Shown here: one piece after another, positions 53,095-59,859 of the stretch
How the letters are laid out: each line of letters begins with the position of its first letter
Numbering within the stretch: the stretch's first letter is position 1
Source of the DNA: Akkermansiaceae bacterium
GTDB taxonomy: Bacteria; Verrucomicrobiota; Verrucomicrobiia; Verrucomicrobiales; Akkermansiaceae
Length of the DNA: 59,859 nt
Direction of reading: 5' to 3'
NCBI GenBank assembly: GCA_023301765.1
Contig: JALZUC010000048.1
Span: forward strand, 1 to 59,859
Made by a program: the position numbers and the translations under genes
Notes under the pieces: generated by a model
What the model saw: only the letters and a program-made list of their open reading frames with translations
What the model was told of the DNA's origin: nothing
Databases searched by the model: none

Positions 53095-54876
53095 TTACTC
53101 TTGGAGGTAGCTCTTAGGTTTATAGAAAATCGAGAAAGGAATGAATATGACGGCAGTTATGAGCATGAGCTTGGTGAAGAACCAGAAGTAAGCGGCTCCT
53201 TCTAGACTTGTCTGCCCACCTGCGTAGTAGGTGACCTTATATGGTGACTTGGTCATGTCTACAGAGTTACTGTCATCTGAGATATTACGCTTACGTTTTT
53301 CTTTGGCGAGCCATGTGTTTTGTTCGCTCTCTGAGTCATCATTGACTTCGATGATGATGCCCAGGTCCCATTGAGTTTTTGCTTTTTTGTCAGGGCCATT
53401 AGAGGAGAGGCGGGCTTTTGTAGAGCTGATCTGCGTGTAACGTAGTGCGTTCCCCCATGGGTCTAACACACTCGAAAAGGCTTTGTTTCCTGCGGCCGTG
53501 GTAGGGAGTTCCTTTTTACTAGCATGGATCATTTTGATCGTAGCAGCACTGTTCTCCATGATGTCAGTGACAGGAGATTGGATTTTTTCCTCATATAAAA
53601 TTAGGTCGTCAGCTGTTCCTAATTTTTTATCATAACCAGCGTGATTTTCATTTACTGTGAGTGCTAGCTCAGGAATTTGGATGTAGATATTGATAACTCC
53701 TGTAATCAGGTTACCCACAGTTACGGCGACTAAGAAAATGGCCATGACAAAGGATTTAATCTTTCTAGGTGCCTGTGTGTAGGCAAATTCTAGGCAGACA
53801 ATGGAGATAAGAATTTCCGCAGATGTAAAGATGAGGTAGGCGAGGAGCTGCCACCAGATACTGGGCGTTTCACCACGATCAATGGCCTCTTGGGCTAGTG
53901 AAATAATGGCAAAGGAAATCGCCATAATAAAGAGTCCTGTGCCGACCTTTTTGAGTGGGGTGAGGGGAGTGATTTTATTGATGGCCGGATAGATCCCCCA
54001 GGTGAAGATGGGGATAAGAACAAGTATGAGGAAGGGGTTAGCTGCCTGAATCTGTGATGGTAGAACCTTAATGCCAAAAACATGTAGATCCATTTTCTCT
54101 GCCTGGAAAACCAAGGACGAAGAGGTCTGGTCAAAGAGGCACCAGAATATAGCAACAAAGAGAAAGAGCGGAATGAGCTTCCCAATAGCGGTGAGACCTT
54201 CACGACTAAATAGCTCCTTAATGAATGATGAACCGTGTGCCGGAATATGGATAAACTTATTACGTCCTATCCAAAAGGTGATGGTAGCGATGACCATCAG
54301 TAAGCCCGGTAGGCCAAAGGCGAGGTGTGGCCCATACCATTTCAGAATCCATGGGATGGCGAGATTTGAAATAACTGCCCCCACATTGATAGACAGGTAG
54401 AAGATGTTAAAAATCTTTGTCAGTAAGTGCTGATTTTTGACTCCGAATTGGTCCCCAACATGAGCTGATACGCAGGGTTTGATCCCTCCTGCTCCGAGGG
54501 CAATGAGGCCTAGTCCTGCCAGTAACCATATTTCTACCGATCCTGTTATGCCCATGAATGCTAAACATAGGTGACCTAGGCAATAGACCACAGAAAGCGT
54601 GATGATAGTTCGATATTTTCCAAAGAAGATATCAGCAATCAGAGCACCTAAGAGTGGAGTGAGCTAGACTGCGGAGTTGAAAAATGAAACGTAGACAGTG
54701 GCGTTAGCTTCACTCATTGACTTCCCCCCTAGCACACCCAAGTAGTTTGCTAAGAAGATAGCGAGAGCTGCCTTCATCCCATAAAACGAAAACCTCTCAG
54801 CCGCTTCGTTGGAGATGATGTAGGGAATGCCCGTGGGCATTTTTTCTGATTCTTCTGGTTGATTACGGTAGGACAC
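53095..54876 (-). pseudogene. POT-family peptide transporter broken by an in-frame TAG, with GspG-like insert
   Basis: One frame of 593 codons spans the proton-dependent oligopeptide transporter, interrupted only by TAG at 54666-54664. Before it: NEAAERFSFYGMKAALAIFL and VSFFNSAV. After it: LTPLLGALIADIFFGKYRTI. The family normally has Tyr at this point (VYLTP), so a single TAC or TAT to TAG change is likely. Without readthrough only 70 residues are made. Near the C-terminus (about 420-560) a long hydrophilic insert includes VLDPWGNALRYTQISS and LSSNGPDKK, like the GspG C-terminal domain; a final membrane helix follows. Sequencing error is possible. It sits between tatD and gph. Confidence 0.8.
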
Positions 54877-54888
54877 GGGGTTTAGGCG

Positions 54889-55542
54889 TTAGGTTTTTTG
54901 GAGAATTGCGAGGAGGTCGGAAATCTGGTCCATAAGGAAGGCTGGCTTCTCAGCTTGGAGGGCGGGGGTATCATGGTATCCCCACGTGGCGGCTATGGGA
55001 ATCATGCCGGCATTTTTAGCAGTGATAAGATCTACGGTGGAGTCACCTAGGAAGGCGATCTCTGCTGCGGGGGTGTTGAGAATACGTGCGACTTCTAGCG
55101 CTCCGCTAGGATCTGGCTTAGAGGCGATTCCGTCACGCTGACCGATGACGGTGGAAAAATCCGTCTCGGGGAAGAGCTCATCGGTGATTGTTTTACAAAA
55201 AACGTGAGGCTTGTTAGATAATACGGCCGTTCCTATATCGGTCTTTTTAAGATCATGGAGGGCGTGGATGACACCAGAGTATGGTGACGTTCCGTCTTTC
55301 CAAGTTTGGGCATAGTCATGCTTCAAGGAAGTGACCATGGCGTCTAGATTTACGTCAGGTAGCGTATGTGGTAGCGCTCTCTCGATGAGCACGCGCATGC
55401 CATCACCTATAAATCCACGCACGGCACTTTCGGAATGGGTAGGTAGGGCGTAGCTTTCAAGAGTTCTATTGAGCGACGCGGCAATGCCGGGTAGCGAGTG
55501 AACTAATGTTCCGTCTAGATCAAAAATAATGGCGCGTATCAC
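54889..55542 (-). CDS. gph: HAD-family phosphatase, phosphoglycolate phosphatase-like
   Basis: 217 residues. DxD motif (IFDLDGTLVHSLPGIAASLN), motif II Ser/Thr-Asn in AVLSNKPHV, and motif IV AEIAFLGDSTVDLITAKNAG are present, with an alpha-helical cap after motif I. This arrangement fits Gph/PGP; beta-phosphoglucomutase or other HAD phosphatases cannot be excluded. 12 bases upstream of the POT frame. Confidence 0.8.
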   Translation of the reverse strand: MIRAIIFDLDGTLVHSLPGIAASLNRTLESYALPTHSESAVRGFIGDGMRVLIERALPHTLPDVNLDAMVTSLKHDYAQTWKDGTSPYSGVIHALHDLKKTDIGTAVLSNKPHVFCKTITDELFPETDFSTVIGQRDGIASKPDPSGALEVARILNTPAAEIAFLGDSTVDLITAKNAGMIPIAATWGYHDTPALQAEKPAFLMDQISDLLAILQKT

Positions 55543-55610
55543 GGCGAGGAATATCCCAGAATACCCACAGAGATCAAGGATTACTCATGGAGAGAGGGAA
55601 TACTTACTCG

Positions 55611-56435
55611 CTAAGATTCTATTTTGTGGAAGTGTATATCGCTCTGAGGGAATGGGAAAGTAAGTCCATCTGCGTCAAATGCCTTCTTTACGGCCTCAGT
55701 GAGATCAAATGTTAGCCCCCAGTAGTCTCCAGATGCACCCCAGACACGAACGATGATATCCACGGAGCTAGCACCTAGAGTGTGTACTGCGATGAGTGGT
55801 TCCGGTGTCTGGTGAATGCGAGAATCAGCATTGATAATTTTAGCGATTACCTCCTTTGCTTTATCGATATCATCATCATAGGCGATACCAAACATCAGCT
55901 CCACTCTGCGCGTGCTCTCTGAGGAATAGTTCACTAGTGTGCTGGTGGCTACTGGGCCATTTGGTAAATACACACGCTTGTTATCTCCAGTATTGATAAT
56001 GGTATTGAAGACTTGGATGTGCTGCACCTTACCTGTCTGTCCTTGAGTCTCGATGATGTCACCTATTTTAAAGGGCTTTAGAAATAGGATAAGTATACCT
56101 CCGGCAAAGTTCTGCAAGGTGCCAGAGAGCGCCATACCCACGGCAAGGCCGGCTGCACCAATCATAGCGACAAATGAAGTAGTAGGGAATCCAGCAATAC
56201 CGATACAAGTCACGATGAGGACAACCTTCAGCGCCACGGATACCAAGCTGTGAATAAACGGCCCCAGAGCCTTATCGAAATCCGCTTTTTCGAACCAGCG
56301 TGCCAGCCCCTTGGTGAGGAAATTACAAACCTTCCATCCTATCCACAGAGTGATGGCGGCAGCGGCGAGCTTAAGCCCGTGTGTAGTCGCTAGCTCGGAT
56401 GTCTGCTGGAAGATTTCTTCAAAATCGGTGGTCAT
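55611..56435 (-). CDS. mscS: Small-conductance mechanosensitive channel
   Basis: 274 residues. Three membrane helices: the pore-lining one is AMIGAAGLAVGMALSGTLQN, with the Gly/Ala packing pattern and AGGILILFLKPFKIGD junction. The cytoplasmic beta/alpha vestibule follows with VFNTIINTGDNKRVYLPNGP. It opens on membrane tension to release osmolytes after hypo-osmotic shock. Length is close to E. coli MscS. Confidence 0.93.
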   Translation of the reverse strand: MTTDFEEIFQQTSELATTHGLKLAAAAITLWIGWKVCNFLTKGLARWFEKADFDKALGPFIHSLVSVALKVVLIVTCIGIAGFPTTSFVAMIGAAGLAVGMALSGTLQNFAGGILILFLKPFKIGDIIETQGQTGKVQHIQVFNTIINTGDNKRVYLPNGPVATSTLVNYSSESTRRVELMFGIAYDDDIDKAKEVIAKIINADSRIHQTPEPLIAVHTLGASSVDIIVRVWGASGDYWGLTFDLTEAVKKAFDADGLTFPFPQSDIHFHKIES

Positions 56436-56544
56436 GTGCGTGAGTAATTAGGCGTAGAAATGGGATCGTGCAATCTGAAATTGAATATCACGATGTGATG
56501 ATACCTGTTCTGGACAGCACTCTGATAGCAATTAGAATACCAAC

Positions 56545-57864
56545 ATGCTACCGAAGCTCAGCACGGGTATCCCTGGTCCACAATCTCTAGAATTAAGTGA
56601 GAAGCTTAAGCTGTATGAGTGCCGGAATGTCACTTATACGGCTGATGACTGGCCAGTATTCTGGCAGCGTGCTGAGGGGGTAAATGTGTGGGATGCAGAT
56701 GGAAATCGCTTTTTAGATCTTACCTCGGCTTTTGGTGTCGCAGGGCTAGGGCATGGCTGGTCAGCCGGCGCGATGCGTGAGCAGTCTGAGCAGCTGATTC
56801 ATGGAATGGGTGATGTGCACCCTACGGCGCTGAAGGTGGATGTGTGCCAGAGGCTCTCTGCGCTGACTTATGAACGCTGGGGCGCGGGCGTGGGGAAGGC
56901 CATACTGAGTAACTCAGGATCAGAGGCGGTAGAGTCTGCGCTGAAGAGTGCCTACATCGCTACCGGGAAGCCGGGTGTTGTTAGTTTTAAAAATAGCTAC
57001 CATGGTCTTGGCTATGGTGCGCTGTTAGGTAGTGGTATGGAGAAGTTCCGGCAGCCTTTTGAAAGCCAGCTTCCTGCACTACGGAAGGTCTTAGATTTTC
57101 CATCAGAGGGAGTAGATAGTCTTGCTAAGTTGGTAATACAGCTCAATGGGCTAGATCCTTCAGAGCTAGGCGCTCTGATTGTGGAGCCGATTCAAGGTAG
57201 GGCAGGGAAGGTTATTCCTCCGGATGGATTTCTGGGGATACTTCGCTCGTGGTGTGATGTCTCGGGAGTAGTGCTTATTTTTGATGAAATCTACACGGGG
57301 TTTAATCGGACAGGTAAGCTGTTTGCATGTGAGTGGGAGAGTGTGGTGCCAGATATCATCTGCTTAGGGAAGGCGATGAGCGGAGGTTACCCTATATCTG
57401 CATGTGTGGGGAAAGCTGAGGTCATGGATGCGTGGCCGGAGTCTGAGGGCGAGGCACTGCATACTAGCACTTTCTTGGGGAATCCAGTGGGCTGTGCTAT
57501 GGCGTGTGTTTCACTTGATGAGCACGCGTTAGAAGATGTTAGGGTGAGAGTTTCTAAAACTGGAGAAAAGATAAAGCAGGAGTTAGAAAAATTAGATCAC
57601 GCTCTGATCCATGAAGTCAGGGGCAGGGGGCTAATGATAGGCGTAGAGCTTCGCCATGAAGATGGTGCGCCAGCTGGTGATGTGGCAGGAGCTGTGCTAA
57701 GTGATATGCTTAGGCGTGGTATCATCATGCTTGCCGATGGTGAGCATGGGAACGTGCTTGCATTCACACCTCCCTTTAATCTTGGTGAGGAAGAAATTGA
57801 GTTTATCATTCACCAAGTGAGAAATGCTATCAACTCCGCAGTCTACCAGTTAGCTGAAAAATAA
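56545..57864 (+). CDS. Class III PLP aminotransferase
   Basis: 439 residues of the acetylornithine/GABA-transaminase group. The PLP motif FDEIYTGFNRTGKLFACEWE and the Schiff-base Lys in CLGKAMSGGYPISAC are clear. Also present are LSNSGSEAVESALKSA (phosphate loop) and HTSTFLGNPVGCA. The donor/acceptor pair cannot be fixed from sequence. It is followed after 4 bases by a class IV aminotransferase, so the two may act in one pathway. Confidence 0.85.
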   Translation: MLPKLSTGIPGPQSLELSEKLKLYECRNVTYTADDWPVFWQRAEGVNVWDADGNRFLDLTSAFGVAGLGHGWSAGAMREQSEQLIHGMGDVHPTALKVDVCQRLSALTYERWGAGVGKAILSNSGSEAVESALKSAYIATGKPGVVSFKNSYHGLGYGALLGSGMEKFRQPFESQLPALRKVLDFPSEGVDSLAKLVIQLNGLDPSELGALIVEPIQGRAGKVIPPDGFLGILRSWCDVSGVVLIFDEIYTGFNRTGKLFACEWESVVPDIICLGKAMSGGYPISACVGKAEVMDAWPESEGEALHTSTFLGNPVGCAMACVSLDEHALEDVRVRVSKTGEKIKQELEKLDHALIHEVRGRGLMIGVELRHEDGAPAGDVAGAVLSDMLRRGIIMLADGEHGNVLAFTPPFNLGEEEIEFIIHQVRNAINSAVYQLAEK

Positions 57865-57868
57865 TATC

Positions 57869-58714
57869 ATGAGTGAAGAATCTATCGTATGGATCAATGG
57901 TGAGCATATGCCAGCCAATGATGTGCCGCTATCAATCTTTGATTTAGGTGTGGCAGTGGGGCTAGGTGTCTTTGAGACGCTCATCGCCTACCGCGGAGTG
58001 ATGCCTAGTTTTAATCTACACTGGGATCGCTTGGAGGCAGCGGCTGCCGTTGTGAAGTTAGATTTACCACCACGAGAGATGATTATGGAGGCGGTTATGC
58101 AGACGCTGGCGGTCAACGACCTAACAAAAAATAAACGTGTGAGAGTGAGGATCACTCTGGGGGCTGGGGAGCATGCAGTGACTGCAAAAAAAGTTTCACG
58201 AGAAATAGGAAACTATCTGATCATTTCCGCAGTTCCTCAGAATGCTCCAGCTCCTCATGCTGAACTAGCGGTAGTGCCCATGCGCTACAATGAGTATGGA
58301 GCTCTAGCTGGGGTGAAGACCACATCCTACGCTGAGAATATCCTAGCTTACCGTCATGCTGCTAAACAGGGTGGGGATGAAGCTGTGATACTAAATACTA
58401 GTGGCCATCTATGCGAGTGCGCTATGTCTAATCTCTTTCTGGTCAAGGATGGCGCAGTGCTCACGCCTAGTCTATCTAGCGGCTGTTTACCAGGCGTGAC
58501 GCGTTCTGTGGTGTTAGATTTATGCAGTGATCATCAGATCCCTGTGAAACAGCTTGATCTCAGTGAAGATGATCTGTTTTCCGCTGATGAGATTTTTATC
58601 ACCAGTTCTGCTAGGGAGGTGCAAGCAGCGAGGGTGTTAGAGAGTGACATGGCCTGCCCCGGTGAGATTACCCAGCGTCTGGCAGCGGCATACAGCGAGT
58701 ATTTAGAATCATGA
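57869..58714 (+). CDS. Class IV PLP aminotransferase / aminodeoxychorismate lyase-like
   Basis: 281 residues of fold type IV. Conserved start WINGEHMPANDVPLSIFDLG; PLP Lys in AGVKTTSYAENILAYRHA; the C-terminal EIFITSSAREVQAARVLE. Candidates are branched-chain aminotransferase, D-amino-acid aminotransferase or PabC; sequence alone does not decide. ATGA overlap couples it to rnhC. Confidence 0.82.
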   Translation: MSEESIVWINGEHMPANDVPLSIFDLGVAVGLGVFETLIAYRGVMPSFNLHWDRLEAAAAVVKLDLPPREMIMEAVMQTLAVNDLTKNKRVRVRITLGAGEHAVTAKKVSREIGNYLIISAVPQNAPAPHAELAVVPMRYNEYGALAGVKTTSYAENILAYRHAAKQGGDEAVILNTSGHLCECAMSNLFLVKDGAVLTPSLSSGCLPGVTRSVVLDLCSDHQIPVKQLDLSEDDLFSADEIFITSSAREVQAARVLESDMACPGEITQRLAAAYSEYLES

Positions 58715-59616
58715 GTCTGAATAGCTATACCAGCCCTATCCAAGATGCGGATGTAGAGAAAATCCGCGCCATACTCAAAGACGGAAATTTTGACTTTAGT
58801 GATAAACCGTATGCGTATTTTTCAGCTAAAAAGGGTAAGCTCAATGTAACGGTCTATGAGAAGGGGCCTAAGGTCTTAGTGCAGGGTAAGGAGGCTGAGG
58901 ACTTCGTGCGCTTTACCCTAGAGCCTCTGGTATTAGGTGAGGCAAAGCTGGGCTATGAGGAGGTCAATGAGCCGGAGATGTTTGAGCCTCACTTTGGGAT
59001 TGATGAGAGTGGGAAGGGCGATTTTTTTGGCCCCTTAGTCATAGCTGGCGCTTACACGGATGCTAAGTCCACACGTGCACTTATGGATGCCGGTGTGATG
59101 GATAGTAAACGTATTACTAGCGCGGCAAAAATTGCGAAACTCTCCGCCATCATCCGTAAGACATCTGGGGTGAAGTATGATGTGGTGAGTATAGGGCCTG
59201 AGAGCTACAATAAGATGTATGCTTCATTTAAAAATCTTAACAGGCTCCTTGCCTGGGGGCATTCCAAGGTGATCGCTAACCTCTCCGAGCAAGTTCCTGA
59301 TTGCTCACGCGCGCTCAGTGATCAGTTTGCCCGGAAGGAGGTGTTAGAAAAAGAGTTAGCGCGCCACGGAGTTAGTATCACTCTTCAGCAGCGCACTAAG
59401 GGGGAGAGTGATGTGGCGGTGGCCGCTGCCTCCATCCTTGCTCGTGAGAGATTTGTGACGTGGATGGATCAGTCCAGTGCCAAGTCTGGAGTAAAGATCC
59501 CCTTAGGAGCTGGGCCGCATGTTCTAGATGCCGCACGAGAGCTTATGGCTGCGCACGGCGATGACATTTTACCCAAGGTGGCAAAGATGCATTTTAAGAC
59601 AGCCAAGGAAGTGTGA
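58711..59616 (+). CDS. rnhC: Ribonuclease HIII
   Basis: 301 residues; cleaves RNA in RNA-DNA hybrids. The N-terminal TBP-like substrate-binding domain (1-90) precedes the catalytic domain with GIDESGKGDFFGPLVIAG (Asp, Glu), VMDSKRI (Asp) and GESDVAVAAASILARERF. The GKGDFFGP and N-domain signature indicate HIII rather than HII. The start ATG overlaps the class IV stop as ATGA. Confidence 0.93.
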   Translation: MSLNSYTSPIQDADVEKIRAILKDGNFDFSDKPYAYFSAKKGKLNVTVYEKGPKVLVQGKEAEDFVRFTLEPLVLGEAKLGYEEVNEPEMFEPHFGIDESGKGDFFGPLVIAGAYTDAKSTRALMDAGVMDSKRITSAAKIAKLSAIIRKTSGVKYDVVSIGPESYNKMYASFKNLNRLLAWGHSKVIANLSEQVPDCSRALSDQFARKEVLEKELARHGVSITLQQRTKGESDVAVAAASILARERFVTWMDQSSAKSGVKIPLGAGPHVLDAARELMAAHGDDILPKVAKMHFKTAKEV

Positions 59617-59624
59617 GCAGTGAC

Positions 59625-59858
59625 TTACGGCTTCACTGTGCTGAATACCTCCAGCCACTGGATGCATTCCTCCAGAAGTTCTGTATCCATAGAGTGCACA
59701 TCTTCACCTTTGCCGATGTCTTTGAGTAGAAGAATAGTTAGCTCGCCACCGAGATGCTCGCGGAATTCTTCTAGACCTAGGAATACACAGCGGCGGCCAT
59801 CTTCTGTTTTCATATCCAGAGATGGATGCCAGGTATCTAGTTTTAGAATGTTGAGCAC
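59625..59858 (-). CDS. Uncharacterised protein, 5' end beyond window
   Basis: The visible 77 C-terminal residues include LDMKTEDGRRCVFLGLEEFR and ELLEECIQWLEVF. Charged, soluble-looking, no family recognised. The GTG at the edge may be an internal codon. Convergent with rnhC, 8 bases apart. Confidence 0.4.
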   Translation of the reverse strand: MLNILKLDTWHPSLDMKTEDGRRCVFLGLEEFREHLGGELTILLLKDIGKGEDVHSMDTELLEECIQWLEVFSTVKP

Positions 59859-59859
59859 A

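Noticed and set aside
1-59859. tRNA, rRNA, CRISPR, prophage or transposon
   Set aside because: I looked for cloverleaf T-arm signatures, regular spaced repeats, integrases and transposases and saw none.

Overview
The window looks like ordinary chromosome from a member of the Verrucomicrobiota, most likely in or near the Akkermansiaceae/Rubritaleaceae. The evidence is marker families rather than any rRNA. There is a type IV pilus/type II secretion-like operon in the order of the Akkermansia muciniphila Amuc_1098-1102 locus, read backwards. There is a 1317-residue Verru_Chthon cassette A-type protein, a PEP-CTERM protein, a TIGR04073-like small exported protein, and a lysine-rich H1-like protein. 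Clear Shine-Dalgarno sequences are rare and GTG/TTG starts occur. I found no tRNA, rRNA, IS element, prophage or CRISPR array.

Layout. 1-10.7 kb: pilus/secretion machine (retraction ATPase, pilin, GspL/PilM-like, GspM/PilO-like, GspC/PilP-like, secretin, a stand-alone MshEN-like protein, assembly ATPase, platform protein, and a small membrane protein). The pilin gene is bracketed by hairpins. 10.7-15.4 kb: malQ converging on a minus-strand prfB-gmk-coaC-coaB cluster, with prfB carrying a textbook programmed +1 frameshift. 15.5-25 kb: recO, a TPR gene, a nadK-pepP-NlpC/P60-like cluster, a lipoprotein, ileS-lspA and a DUF2062 gene. 25-31.6 kb: an exported small protein, a membrane Ser/Thr kinase with a HEAT-like C-terminus, a ClpX-like unfoldase without the zinc domain, and a membrane protein with recR. 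31.6-42.3 kb: two divergent peptide transporter sets, an Opp-type set without ATPases and a Yej-type set with two ATPases. 42.3-48.7 kb: suhB-like gene, the Verru_Chthon A-like giant with a small secreted partner, and a PEP-CTERM protein. 48.7-56.4 kb: trhO, H1-like protein, thioredoxin-fold protein without the CXXC pair, LysM lipoprotein, tatD, a POT peptide transporter interrupted by one in-frame TAG, gph and mscS. 56.5 kb to the end: class III and class IV aminotransferases, rnhC and a gene cut by the window edge.

How they fit together. The cell-surface theme is strong: a pilus machine, pilin-like N-termini or GspG-like modules in unrelated proteins, lipoproteins with lspA nearby, sorted proteins and large peptide-uptake capacity. 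This suggests a Gram-negative heterotroph that imports peptides. The most unusual items are the compact Akkermansia-type pilus operon with its free MshEN-like subunit, the GspG-like insertion and nonsense codon in the POT transporter, the MORN-like insert in the YejE-type permease, and the zinc-domain-less ClpX relative.
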